A stretch of 64,000 nt of DNA from NCBI GenBank assembly GCA_037783415.1, contig JAZGTN010000035.1, forward strand, positions 4,774,001 to 4,838,000, given 5' to 3'. The position numbers and the translations under genes are program-made. Source of the DNA: Leptasterias polaris (Eukaryota > Echinodermata > Asteroidea > Forcipulatida > Asteriidae). Position 1 is the first letter of the stretch. Every line of letters begins with the position of its first letter. Positions 31,880 through 46,800 of the stretch are shown one piece after another. Below the pieces are notes generated by a model, which was not told the origin of the DNA, did no database searches, and was given only the letters and a program-made list of their open reading frames with translations.

Positions 31880-34800
31880 TTAAACAACATTCTGCAGAAT
31901 TTCAGAGGCTACGTTTTGTATAATTTGCATTGCCATGACGATTTGGTCATCAGTTGGAGCTATACCCACTGCAATACGGATGCTGTAAGAAAACAAGACA
32001 AGTTTTTGGTAAACACAAATGCTCCGCAAGCCAGTCCGTTTCTTGATATAAGACCTAGATGGTCCAAAAACGATAGCCTTCTAGGGATCCCAAGACCAAT
32101 CCACACACCAAGTTTGGAGTTGATATGCCAAAACCTTCTGAAGTTATTGCTCGGACAACATTTCTTTTGTTTTAGCCATAATGAACTTGACATTTGACCT
32201 AGGGGGGTCCAACAAAATTAGCGACTGGGGAATCCCAACACAAATTCACACACCAAGTTTAGAGTTGATATGCAAAGTCCTTCTCAAGTTATTGCTCAGA
32301 CAACTTTTTTATTATAGCAATAATCACCTTGACATTTGACCTAAGGAGGGGTAAAACAAATTTGGCAATTGGGGGATCCCAAGACAAAGCCACACACCAA
32401 GTTTGGAATTGATATGCCAAGTCCTTCTTGAGTTATCACTTTATTAAACTATTATTAAGTTACCGCTCAAATTTGAATTCCTCAGACTATACAAACAGTT
32501 TTTATGTCTCATGATTTAAGGCGTTTTTGCTTTGTTCATAAAAGATGGCAACCACCCATACACAATTGCAAATAAATGTGTATGACACAATAGTATCAAG
32601 GTTAGTTCATCTGGAGGTTGCTAAACGAAAGTTTCCCCCTACCTATTTGACGTAGCAACTGTCTCTAAAGTCTGATGAATTTAAATTTAAGCAGTAACTT
32701 GGAACTAAGCAAGTCATTGTACCAGACATTATTTTAAATGAAACTCACAAATGGCTTATCATAGAGAAGTGTCTTGCTCAAGCAACACAAGTGTCATGAC
32801 CAGGATTGGAACCCACACCCCAATGCTTTGATCTAATGCACCACAACCCTCGGACGTGACTTACCTCGGAGGAATAAGAAAAGCTTCTTCCTCTTCTAAA
32901 TAACATGCCGTAGTAAGAACCACACCTTCGTCCAAGGCCTGTTGAGATAAAGTCATACGTACATTATTCACTCTATAGAAAGAGTAATCCATGTCTGAAT
33001 AGACTGTGCAAGTCTCGCGCGTATCCGAACGAGAAAACACGTCAAACGAAGAACATTTTTATTTCTGAAATTAAATCTTTGTTTTAAATTATATCTCATG
33101 ACAAAATCTGAACAACAAAAATAAATCTTTACATTTTTATGAAAAGTTTTAGCTTTAAAAAAAAAATACAATAGTGTGTATATTAATATTGAAAAAACCC
33201 ATAAAACTCTGGGACAGGGATGCCTATTTGATGTTAACTTTTTAGAAACCCCTTACGCGGATTCGTGAAGGTCAAACGGGTCTTAAATGGACCCGTATCG
33301 CAGTTTACAGAGGATGCTGACGCCTCAACAACCATAGACTGCAATGAAAAGGGTTTGCTTTGCAATTACAGCATCTGGCGATTATAATTGCGCATCCAAA
33401 ACAAGCGTTTACGAAAGTTTTATGATCGGAGGCGAGCACAAAATTCTTAATTTTTTGCAATAACAGGAAGCTGAGGTCAAGTTTAATTCTTGGGTTTTCT
33501 TCGTTATATTGTTGAATTGGTTTTACTTTCATATTTTGTTATCACTTAGTATTACATTCCCAACAACATGTATACTTTTCTAGGTCATAACCTACGTTAA
33601 ACTAAAATAATTGACTAAACAAAATCTCGCCCACGTAAAACTCCATATGGTTGGGACCACTATGGTCCCGGAAGTTGGAATGCGCGCGAGACTTGCACAG
33701 TCTATTGGGGGCTACGGCTACGGCTGGGTCACCACACCATCATTCGTTGAAGTGGGACGTCCTTAGCAACACCCTTAGCAACAGTCTTAGCCGTAGCCGC
33801 CAATTCAGATACCTCCATAGACTACTTCCACTGGCTGTCATTGCTGAGGTCAAACAGAACAAACATGCCACGCACAACTATCGACGAATGATAGGTCATT
33901 CGTTGACCACAATGAGGGCGCTGTTTGAGCTTGTAGCGCCATATTCAAGGGGTCTATAGTAAATTTCATACAGATGAAAAGAAATACAATGAAATAATTA
34001 AAGCCAACTGAAATTCCTAAGGCAAAGTGCAAGACAGATAACTACTTAAAAAAGCAAGTTTTTATTAGTTTCCCTCACTCGCCATAAAGTTTACACATTA
34101 ATAATCCCCCAGGGAAACATTTCCCTCTCAAACCACTATCTGGTATCTAAGTCTCACTTGAATACCCCACAAACCACTGTTGCTTATTTCAGTTGCCTCA
34201 ATAGAAATAAGCCCAATATGAATGTGTACAAATTCTCTGGCAAAACATAAACCTGTTTTACACTGTTTTCACTCAAGTGTGAAATTTGTCAACTGAATTT
34301 TATGATTTTTTTTCTGGTTTATTGATAAGTGTGTTTGTTGAAAATGACGGGGTGTTTAAAACATGGTGATTTACTTTCTATTTAACACAACAGTAATAAG
34401 GGAATTATGATCTGTGTTTTCACGAACAAGTCCACCACACACAATATGTACCTTATCTACGATGGACTCCAAGAGTTTGGTTATTTCCGGCCGAGTCTTG
34501 TCCCCACACTCGCGTACTTGAAGATGCTTGATTGGCGATATCACTTCACCGACTAACTTCAACTCTGCAATCCTGTTGTGTTACGAGTAATCGTCACTGA
34601 TTAATTTGTTACTCACTGTAAGATTTCCGCAGGGTTCGATTCAGGACAAACAGCATATGAAGTAAAACATTATTCATAAATACCTGTTCTGATTGGTTGA
34701 GAGGTCACATGGGCGTGTTTAAACGTTTGATATAAACACAGTATTTAAACATGACCTGACCATATTGAGTCAAAAGAGGGTGCAAATTTCACAGCCCAAT

Positions 34801-37800
34801 TCAAGTTAGTAGGTTTCATATTTGGCTCACACAAGTTTGAAACTTGGTGCAGTAGTTTGAAACTTGAGCACACACGTTTGAAACTTATGCGTCGAGGTAC
34901 TCATCGCTCAACACATGCATAGAAATTCATCAGAGAGTCGAGGTGAGCCGAGCCTAAACAGTTAGATTTGTTCTAAACTTTTACAGGTTTTTGTTGTTGA
35001 TGTTTTCAACAAAAATGTATTTATGAACATTTTGTCTCTGTAAAATTGTCAAGAACCGGGCCTCAGCATGTTTAAACAAATCGTTTAAAACCTCTTCATG
35101 CACTCCCTAATTCAATACCTCTGATTCAAGAAATAGGCTAACCATGTATCCAGAAAAACATTATGACAAAAGGCGACCAGAGCACACCGCTCAAAGAGTT
35201 TTGGATTGTTTCTTTTCAAAAAATATTCAAAAAGGGATTACTCAAATGATGTTAACGCAACCCCATTCCTTAATGATCAACCACCATGTAAATTGTCAAT
35301 CTTGTCACACCTATAAATAAACAGCGTTGGGCCATGCTTAAAAACTCCTTATCATGTTTATATCGCACGTTCAAACATGGCCCCATGATCTCCTCCCGAC
35401 CAATCAGAATGGATAATCTGCCCCAGGTATTTTGTAGTTTTCATTATATCTCAGAGTGTGGTGATAGTTATACAGAAACTATTGGTCTCCAAAGAGTCAA
35501 AGATAATATTTAGATTACTGTTATGAATGGTGTTACATGAAAACAATAAGCTTTAATAATAATAATAATACTCAGTTCTTCTATTGCGCTTTATCACATC
35601 GTATCAAAGCGCCCAGTATTTTTTCCTGCAAGGTGTGTGGAGCTACGTTTCTGAAGTATGAGACATTTTTCCTTTATAGCACCATGTGATGGTTTACAAG
35701 GTGTTGCTGCCAATCAAACTAGGAACACCGGGGCGAACCCCTTCTCTTTACGATAAAGTGCACTGGGTTCTTTTACATGCATTACACAACACACAGGACC
35801 TACGGCTTTACATCCCATCCGAAGGACGCAGCAATAATGGTTAAGTGTCTTGCTTAAGGACACAAGTGTCACGACCGGGACTCGAAACCAACACCCTGCT
35901 GATCAGAAACACAGAGCTTGAGTCCGGTGTTCTTATCTGCTCGGCCATGACACGCCAACAAGTACAGAAATACCCTCGTTGAAATTCATGAGTTTTGGAA
36001 ATCAACCTAGATTTGAGAACGTTGTCTTACTTTGAGAGTTCTTCGTGTACAAACTGTGATCTTTTCTGTAACCTGACCGCCATAGTAGGGTCTTCATCCA
36101 TCAAATCTAATGCTGCCATTGCTGCTGATGCAAGCATCGGAGGAAGTGATGCCGAAAAGCAATACCCAAGGCCAGATAAACGCTGCAAGTTATAATGATA
36201 AATCAAATAGAAATAATATATACTAATTTTTTCATCGGGGATAAAGAATATAATTTGTTTTTACCCTCACACCGATGTGTATTAAGCTCTGTATATTCAG
36301 TACTTTCCCCGAGTTTTGTAATAAATCCACAGGCAAATCACTCAGGTGGGAATCAAACCCAAGACCTTTGCATTGCTGGAGCAGATGTCTTACCACTAGA
36401 CCAACGAGCTAGCCCTGTGGCTAGAGGCAGTTCAAATCCTGTGTGTTAGCAGCGGGTACTGCAATGATTTAATAGATGTTAACTTTTTCCCACCCGAATG
36501 ATTTGCCTGTGAATTTTTTCACAGAACTCGGGGGAAAATACTGAGTGTACCTTGCTTGATACACAATCGGTGTAAGGGTAAAAACAAATTAAAATAGAAA
36601 TGATACACAGTTCCTATGTTCATTTGGTAGCACTTTATCACACCCAACAGGCATCTCAAAGAGGCCATTATCTCTAAGACAGGAATTCTCCCAAATTCAG
36701 AAATCTACTCCGCTGCAGTAGAATAAAGAGCAAGACAATTTCTTTTGAAGCAAAAATCTACACAGCAAAGTAGATACACACATGGTGTTACCGCAAACCG
36801 AATATACATTGATACCTCACTATGTAATTCCTCCAAAACCACATATGCAGAGCTATGTATAACACTTTTGTAAGTGTTTGTTTACAAGGTGATGCAGCAG
36901 CACAATCTGCCGCCAGCCATGCCAGGAACACTGGGGCAACATTCTCTTAAGAATAAGTGTACCGGGTTTTCCCCCAAGTTGGAGCCCTTTAAGGCCTACT
37001 AAGCCAAGGTACGTCAAAAGAAATTCGCAGGAAGAAATTTGTTATAAAAGGCAAAAGCGTTGAGATTGGACAAGCTCTGGTGTAGTATTATCTCTTTGTA
37101 ATAGATTTAAAACAAAATTAAGATATTGACTTACTTGGTGATCAACAACAAACTTGGAGCCAACGCAGAATCCTCCGAGGGTTCCCAGAGCTGTTTCCAT
37201 CGAAGCAGAAATGAGATCGATGTCAGTCACCTGCAACACAGACAACACATCCATGCAAAGATTAATACTGCCGGCAAATTTCACTGTTAGAGTAGCGCAC
37301 CCGACATCGTTGAAACCTCAGAAATAGGAACACCAGTTTTAAAAGTCCACAGATAGCGACGCAAGAAGTTGTGCGAGTAGAGCTTATTACATGTACAGAT
37401 ACAAATGATGTATGTATTTAAAACATTGAACAATAAACACTGTATCCTTTAAGAAAATCTCTTCTGTCGCAAGAAAATGGCACCCTATTTTGCCGGAACT
37501 TTTTTGATCTTGTTCATCGCTGTCTCTTGTCAGAAGTAGGAATGTTCTGATTTTTTTGCAGCCTGTAATCTCAACAATCTGGACAATTCCAATAAAATCT
37601 GAACAGTTGGCAGGTTGGAGTTGCAACAAAACAAACTTCAAACATCATAATCTTGGGTAGGTTTTGGTTGCAAATTCAGAAAGCAATTTAAATTGAAAAA
37701 GCTCACGGTCGTCATGATTTCAAAAGAAAAAAAATTCAGAAAGCAATTTAAATTGAAAAAGCTCACGGTCGTCATGATTTCAAAAGAAAAAAGAGCCACA

Positions 37801-40800
37801 ACATACAACATTTATCTTTAAAATAAACTTACATCAATTCCGAAGTGCTGGGTGACACCGAGTCCTGTTTTACCAAGAACACCAAATGACATGCTCTCAT
37901 CCAGAAATATACGCACTTTGTACTTGTACTTGAACTCAACCTGAAGGGAAAATGAAATGAAGTGGCTTGGTCTAATCGCTATTAGCTAAGGGGTAGAATC
38001 TCAGTCAGAGCTCTCAACATTCAGATTTCAAAAATTGCACAATAGACCCTTCCCATGAAATAATTATGCTAATTACATTCACGCATTCGTACAGACACTA
38101 TTGGTCGGCAAACACCATAGAGATGTGCACTAAGCAGACGTACAAACGCCTCTGCGTCACGCCACCATCATCCCCATACAAAAAGGTGTGATGTTCCATC
38201 ATTTTGCCAACCAACGTGTTAGTGCGCACGCGTGATGTGCAATTTACATATTTCATGGAAAGGGTCTATTCAATCAAGTTAGTGACACCAATCACTGCGC
38301 TGTGTACTGCACACAGAAAGGTAATGTCAAATCATACCACAACAGTTCTAGATTCTGTACATATTTTTAACTTCCAGTTATTATTACTATCATTATAGAT
38401 TTCTTAAAAAACCACCAAGATGCCTCATAAGTGAACTTAATCATTGTAGCTCGCAAGCCTGAGGAAACCTATAAACAAGGGTGCTTGCTATGTGAACCAG
38501 AAACACTGGGGTTGTTACCCTTCTCTTCCAAGATAAATGTTCTGGATTCTTTTCAACAAATTCGTACAAGTTAGAAGATCTGGAATCCAATGCACATGCA
38601 AAACTTGAAATTTTTCAAATTTGACAGATTTACTTTTAAAATTGTTTTGAGTATTTAAAATTGCAGCATGAAAATGTGTACTGTTAACTCAGGTTTGCTA
38701 AGATAAGGTATGCCGGAAGGACTTTTAAAGAAAAGGTTTAGCTTTAAATCGCAGTGCACAGGCAATACTCTTGAAATATTTCAAATTAGACATTTTTTTC
38801 GCTCATGCACAGCATTAGATTACATCGTTGTTATTTGTTATTGAATACAGACAATCTTAAAGTTCTTACCAGTTTATTGATGGGTGTTATTTGGCCAGTG
38901 TTTGTGTACAGCCCTTCGACGACCATGAACTTGCGAGTCTTCTTGGCCTTTTTAGGATTCTGCATAATTATACAAACAAAGATGTTGACAATGTGAAGGC
39001 TAATAATTGAGGTTAAAATGGATCATGCTGATACATTTGCATATTGGTTGCATTCTCAATTGGTTGCATTCTCAATTGGTTGCATTCTCAATTGGTTGCA
39101 TTCTCAATTGGTTGCATTCACAACTGGATACATTTTAAATTGGTTGCAATCTCAATTGGTTGCGTTCACAACTGGTTGCATTTGCAACTGGTTGCATTCT
39201 CAACTGGTTGCATTCTCAACTGGTTGCATCAATAATGACCAGTATTTTAACAGATGGTTTCCCTTTGAACAAGAAACAGGAAGAACCAGGATATACCTTA
39301 AGACTATACTGTATAATTAACGGTTAATTAATTTTGTATCAATAGACCCTAATTAGCATATTGACCTAATAAGCATACTGATCACATGGCGATGTTACAA
39401 ACTGGTAAAACATTTGCAGTGGGGAACTTTGCCATTTGTCAAACTGGTAAAAGCCAGTTTTAAAACTATTTTGACTGAATTCAACTTGTATGGGTGACTT
39501 CACGATGTAGGGCCCCAACTCTGCAACCAATAATCTGTTGAATTATATTTTCATATTTGGTTTAATCTGAAAACATGCAGTTCATGTCAATTGCTTGGTA
39601 TCATACAGTAACTGACTTCAACTCTCTGTTACATATTGCATAATAGTTTTGGTCAAATTTGGTAGCCAATCAAATACTGAGCCTAGATACCGCTCGTTCA
39701 CATTCAGTGAAATTCTTTGGGGGGGAAGGGGGAGCTATGAATGGGAGGGAGGGGGGTAGTGTACCTTCTTGTCGTCAACTGCTTGTTCTTCTAACAATCT
39801 TTCTAGATCCTCCATGTCATTGTGTTTGAAGAATTTAATCTGGCTACGCGAAGCTAAGAGGCCCATCTGTACAGCGAAACACACTCCTTCATCGCTACAT
39901 CAAATAGTACAGGAGTAAATCATCATTAGCAAAATCACAACTAAATCAATCATACTACACTAGTGACCAAAAAGACTTCAGTGAGAAGGATTCAAAGGGA
40001 AAGCATTTGTTGCTTGATATGTTGGCATGGTGTACCCACTTCCTATTGTGTCTTCATTTTGTTCTGTACAAGAGGAAAAGAGTGTGTTAAAGTACGGGAA
40101 ATTTTTCTTTTTTTGGGAGGGGTACCTTAAGACTATAGACCCATTGCATATGACGTCATCATCTACACGCGCGTAATTTTTGGGGTCAAAACGTGCACAA
40201 AAGAATGGTACACGTGTTTACAAGCGCATTGTGCGTAAACACGTGTACCATCCTTTTGTGCACGTTTTGACCCCAAAAATTACGCGCATGTATGCGCGCT
40301 GCGCGTTGTGCAATGGGTCTATACTGTTAATGAGTCTTAATGAGTTGATGCACATGTATAATTAACAGCTAATTAATTTTGTATCAATAGACCCTAATTA
40401 GCAGATTGACCTAATAAGCATACTAATCACATGGCGATGTTACAAACTGGTAAAACATTTGCAGTGGGGAACTTTGCCCCAAGTGGAGTGATGCCAAAAT
40501 TGCAGCACACACACTGCATATTGGGCATGGTATATGGACAAGACATCTAGAAACTCTAAGCTTTTCATAACACCATGTAAATATTTCTAAAATGTGTTAC
40601 GAGACTGAATGTTTCTGATGTCGCTGGGTAGCCTGTTCCATAAGACTGGTGCAATGTGAGAAAATGCACGATCACAATTCAATTCAATTCAATTCAATTT
40701 ACTTTATTTCCACTTTATTTCCACTTTATATCACCATAGTGGGTGGTACGAGATTTAGGTACAATGAGTCAGGTTGAGGCAGTTATGTAACAATTACAAT

Positions 40801-43800
40801 ATTTTCTTACCAGAATATGATATCTCCTCTCTTGGAGTACGCTGGGATGCAGCTAGCGACAGTAGAGAACCCATAAGAATAAAGGATGCCTTCCTCCATG
40901 CCGAAAAAACTAGCAATACGCTGCTCAAAGTTCAAATGTACATCTACAAAGAAAACATGTACGCAAGACTTAATATCATCTTGGAAATGTCTTGGGACAC
41001 ATTGACTTTGGAATTCTCTCCGTGAGACTATCATGGGGAATCAAAAGGCCCGAGAAATTTAGACACTCTTTGACAAGACAGTTTATTCAGATCTGTGTGA
41101 GAATTAACTTGAGTCTCTCCCCAACTAACTTTGAAATATACATTCCACTGTTTGTTTTGTTTTTCCATTTACTATTAACCCTAACTCCCAAAGCGTTTTT
41201 ACTAGAATCCATCCCTAACCCAACACATTCCAACAGCTTATACTACCATGAGATGGGAACTGTACCCAATCTTAGGGGGACAATACACAACCTAACAAAC
41301 TCCAACAGGCCTTTTTTGTTTGATTTTGTTGGAGTGTGTACACTTGGCATGTGCAAAATTTGATCAGTGAAATCACACAGTACCCAACGTAACATAATCC
41401 AACAACTATCTCATTAGACCATGGAGGAAAGAGCAATGCCAGACATGTACATTTCACACATCCACCATACCCACTCAATCAAATTCAAACACCATTACTT
41501 GTCAGCAAGGATACACAATCCCACAGAATCAAACACCCAATCCTAACTTCACTGTACTTAACCTAACAAAATTAAACACTTTGCCCTGTTTGAATTTGTA
41601 GGGTTAGGGATTGTTAGGGTTAAGGGTGAATGGATACAGCCCTTTTCGTTTGGAAAAATGAAGTCTCCAAATTTCTCTTACCCATTGTTCCATAAAACCC
41701 CCTAGGGCCACATGTTCCAACTCCATACTTCTTTAGAGTTTTGACTGCTGCCTCCTGTAATATTAGAAACGAAAACAGAAACAGATGGTAATCTTTATTT
41801 ATTTACTACACATCCAACAGCACAATTAGCGCCAATAACAGGATAAATCGGAAACGAGAAGAAATGTTCAGATGTGGGAGAAAACCTAAATATGGGGGAA
41901 AACCCACGCAATCAGAATGGGACTGAAAACCCAATCCACATGCGAGGCTCCGGTCTGAGGTGGGATTCGAACCGGGGTCCACAGAAGGGAAAGGCAGACC
42001 TGACCACTTTAATATTAACTTATCCACGAATTAAGATATCTATTAACAATGATTAAAGTTTCCACTGTCACTGGTCATAAGTCATTCTTTAACTGAATGT
42101 TATATTAGACTGGTCCGCTGTCTTTATCCGTGAGGATCAAAGACAGGCACTGGTCTAACAAACCCAATAGTTTCATTGGATAGACATATACATGCAGTGA
42201 TGCATAACTACCAGACTGATACTACTTATTAGTGTGTAAACACACACTTCTGCATTGCAAGGTCAAAGGTACATCTGGCAGGTAACCAGTAGGTTCTAAA
42301 GGCCGGTATCTGATGTCACTTGTTTGTGCTAACATTAATATTATCGTACCTCTGTCTCCTTCCTTCCCAGCATTCCAAGGAAGTTAAATGTTCCAAGATT
42401 GATTCCTTGTTTGCCATCAACTGTCAGCATGCTTCCACCCTGTCTGTAACAAACAAATAACCAAAATAGGAAGGTGATGTGCTGTCTATTGAAAGAAAAT
42501 ATAACAGAGTGCAATGCAGATTTGGAAAAGATTGAAAGAATTTTAAAAATATGATTTTTGTTTTACCATTGCACAGATGTCAGAGTACTGCGAGGGAATA
42601 AAAATCCACAAGCTACTTGGGTGGGATTTGAACCCACGACCCCCGTATTCAAGAGCAGATAATTTAAATGCTATACCATTGAGCATGACTTGTGACAAGT
42701 GGCCAGTTCAAATCCTGTAATTAGCAGCGGGTAACAAAAACAATCAAATTTGTAATTCAGGACTGATACACCGAGTGTACAGTGCGTAGCACTGATCAGT
42801 GTAGGGTACACCAAAATAATATTCTTTATCCCTGGTGCAATTATTACATCAATTAACCCTCCTACTGTTCGCAACATTTTCAAGTGAGTTGACCAACCAT
42901 TTGAAACCATTCAACTGCCAAAGTTGTGTATGGTGGCACAACTGTGCACAGAACTAACTGTGTACTGTGTACATGCATTCCCTCATGGTATCATATTGCA
43001 AGGCTGGCATAGCTTATCTATCATTCAAAACCACAGTGAATGGTATTGAATGGTCAGACAGCGAGAGGGTTAATGATTATTTTTAAAAGGCTGGTTTGAA
43101 TAAGACATGCACAGTTTCAACTCTCCTTTTACTTTCAAGTTTTGCAAAGCAAAGTAATCTATACTCTTTACAAATTTCTCTAGACCCTCAAGGAATGTGA
43201 AGCCGTATCCGAACTGGTGGTTATGGCTATGGCTATGACAGTTGCTAAGGGTGTTGCTAAGGACGTTGCTAAGGACCTCCTATACTTCAATGCATGATGA
43301 CTTGGTAATCCAGCCATAGCCGTAGCCCCTAATTCAGACAAGGACTGAGATTGGTTTTGTTCTTACTGTGTGACGAGTTTGTACTTGACAGGTTCATAAT
43401 CGGCAGGTAGCTTCGGTACCAGAGGCTCTGGAATCCACTCCTCTATCAACTGGTCTTTCTCCTGGGAAAATGAAGAATAACAATATACTATAATTTTATT
43501 TTTGTAGCATGGGTGGCTAGTGTTTAAAGAACTTTCCTCTCACCACCTGGTTTCATTTCTGGTAAGGGCCATATGAGTAGAGTTGTGCGTTGGCTCTCTC
43601 CTGTGCCGTGACATTTTTTTTCTCTGGGCCCTCCAGTTTTCTTCCCACCAGAAAAATCTAACACTTTTGATCTCTGAAGCTGTGTCTGGCTGCCTAAGGC
43701 ACCTTCACTTGCCTGCGGCTCGACCGCGCTGTAGAAGCATCCCTCACAATTCAGCTTCTCAGTTAGGATGATTAGCCTCCCAAATTATTATTATTTTACA

Positions 43801-46800
43801 AAGTGCACAAACCCGACAACCAGGTGTTGAGGGGGCTAATTACAGTGAAAAAAAATAAATGCTTTTGACATGAGGTGTATTTTGAGAGATTTAAAAAAAC
43901 CTGAATGATTTGTGAGGTTCTAATGTGTAAAGGTAGCTGTTCCATAGACATGGTGCAGCAATGGAGAATGATCTGTCCCATTATGCAAAGGGGACTTCCA
44001 TAGGAAAGTCTATGGGATACTTTTGAAGGTGCACCAAGGCCAAGACCAGGGGCAACACAGGCCATGGCTTCCCTGTACTTCTAGGCTTGAACTGCACATT
44101 TATTGAACTGCACATTTATTGAAATGAGAATCAACTACATCATAAAAGTACTGTACCTTTTTAGTGAGTTCTATTTTAGACTGAATAGAGTAACTCTTGG
44201 AGAACAATAAGCGGACAATGAAGATGATCAGAACGACTTCAAAGATGAGATGGTACATTGGTGCCTGCAGACAAAGGGGAAAAAGGAGGAGTTATAAAGG
44301 TAAGATGTGCCATCCTGCATTTGCCGTGTCAACATGCCATGCAAAAGTTTGTTTAAACCTTTCTACCTCTGGGAACATTTTCCAGCAAGATGACCAACCA
44401 TTTATGATTTGAAACCATTCAACTGTACAATATCTGTCACATCACTAAACTAGATTGCTCCATGCTAAAAAAGCAGTGCTTGTCTAATAAAAACGTTGGA
44501 CAAATTTCCGTATCCTGCCACCACTTTTTCACAAATTTTTACCAAAAGGAATTTATCTCATTTGAGTAAATTTACTATTTTATTTCATAACGAATGAAAA
44601 AGTGGTGGCAGGATACGGGCATTTTTCCAAAACTTTAAAAAGGAGCCCCAGAAAAGTACAATAATAATTATAAACAAAATGGTTAGGGCCTAAATAAATA
44701 GGGCCAATTCAAATTAATGGAGCGTTAAGTATTTTTTAACCAATGGTTCTAGTGCGTTGAGCTGCATAATAATCTCCTCCAAATTCAAATGGGATGTAAG
44801 TGTAACAACTTGAACTAACTAATACACCTATCAATTGTATGACGCACTATCAGACCCCCGGGGATGGTGCGTCACTGTCCATATGTGGGGACGGATTTGC
44901 GTGTCCAAAGACCCACCATGAGTCAAAAAATTGACACACTTGTTGCAGATTTGGACGGTCTTCCGAACGTTTTTTTGACTCACCTTTCGCGGATAGCAAC
45001 GCACCACTGACGGACAAATCGACGCACATAATCGCTTGCTATGCTGCAAACGATGCACGCGCAGTGAATACCAAGTATTTCAACCTTGTATGTACGATTT
45101 TCCCGGCACACATGCTGAAAATACATGGCAAGTGTATGCACGAGGCGATAATGTACTACTTGATCTTCGAGACGTGCGGTTCCCAACGCACTAGCTATCA
45201 AACACACGAAATAATAGAGAGGGAACCAGTCTACTAAATAATGCATCTTCGTATCCATCCATGACTCGACGATCGACCCCCAGTATCGTGCATGTGAGAG
45301 ATATAATATACCACGGGGCAGAGGTTGACAAAACCACCGCGCCATGAATTACATGTGACTAAATAACACACATCCTAGTAATAACTGGTAATGACTGGCC
45401 GCTTTCCGATTGGCCGATCGCGTGAATAATTATTTATGACGTAGTGCTTCTCACAGCGCTGTATTCATCACCGCGATCCCGCGGATGTGCTTGCTCTACC
45501 TAACGTGGTAAACTTTTATAGTTAGGGGGCGAAGGAATGGCGTGTAGCTGTGGGAGCGATAAGGCAAGGGAAATTCCCTTGGTGAGAAATAACTGCGTGG
45601 TCAGAGATGTTTTTACACGTGCGTGAGCAATACTGCAGTTTTCGTTTGTCAAACTCAAATACACACGGAAGTGATGGGGGATATTCACACGACTTCGACT
45701 CTGCGGGATGTTGTGCTTATAAAGATCGTGAAGGATTATCTCTCGGTCGGTAAATTTTTGGAAACAACAAGGATTTACAAAATACACTGACACAGGTACA
45801 TGTACAGTCTCGATGTTAATTGTCAAAACATTTGGGCTTCCTTATACATCGTCTTTGTTGTTCGTGTATTTTAGAACAAATTCACTTGCCGCCGACAAAC
45901 GGTTAACCGTTTAGAAAAGTTTGAAACAACTTAAAATGGGACATACACATTGCGGAAATTGTTTCTAAGGCTTCCCGTAGGTTGTACACTTTGTGCATAC
46001 TACGTAAATCCAAAGTACCTATAACAGACATGGTGGCAGTCTATACTTGTTATATTAGACCTATACTAGAATATGCTAGTCAAGTTTGGCACAGCTCCAT
46101 TACTGAGCGACAGGTCATTTCTGTTGAAAATGTTCAGAAGCGTGCCGTCCGCATCATCCTTGGTCATCATTATCACTCCTATACCTTGGCACTTGAATTA
46201 CTAGGCATCTCACCACTCAAGTCTAGACGAGAAGACCTTTTTATTAAGTTTGGTAGTAACTTACTTAGATCAATTAAATTTAGGAACATGCTCCCCCCTG
46301 AAAAAGCAACTGTCGGTAATAGGGTACTACGAGCTAGTACAGTAACCGGGCTTCGCATCCCCAAGTGCCGTACTGAAAGGTACACTCGTTCCACTATCCC
46401 GTCTCTTGTTCGCATTTTGTAAATTGGTTTTATTGGATGACCAAAAGTTGTTCTGTATTTTGCCAACTGTGATTTGCCATTCCTTTAGTTAGCAGTGTAA
46501 TAATTTCAATTCCAATAATAATTACTTTAATGTATAGCCATGCATTTTGGTTTACAACGTGATGCCTTTTTCTCCACTTTGACATTTTTTCAGGCTCTTT
46601 TGATCTTGAGCAATGGGTGAATTTGAATCTAACCAAAACTGTTGGCTTTTTGAGTATTGTGCTGTCACAAATTTGTTGTGTGTGTTTTTCTTAATAACTA
46701 TTTGATATTTCATCTTTTTATGTAATATTGCTGGTGCTTTTATTAGTTTTTTAATGACTGTTTTTGTAAACTGTACATTTCGGCTTTTAGCCGCTGTATT

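Noticed and set aside
39018..39320. 100-codon ORF with repeated [16 protein letters not shown]
   Set aside because: It is a reading of the 16-bp tandem array. Three frames give similar peptides because the unit length is not a multiple of three.
41160..41660. CCCTAA/TTAGGG-like words suggesting interstitial telomere repeats
   Set aside because: Only scattered, non-tandem occurrences in an otherwise ordinary intron.
44980..45345. 121-codon minus ORF (starts [12 protein letters not shown]) in SPTLC1 intron 1
   Set aside because: It lies wholly inside the 50-bp-TIR element, part of it is duplicated as a broken copy at 46868-46979, and no family is recognised.
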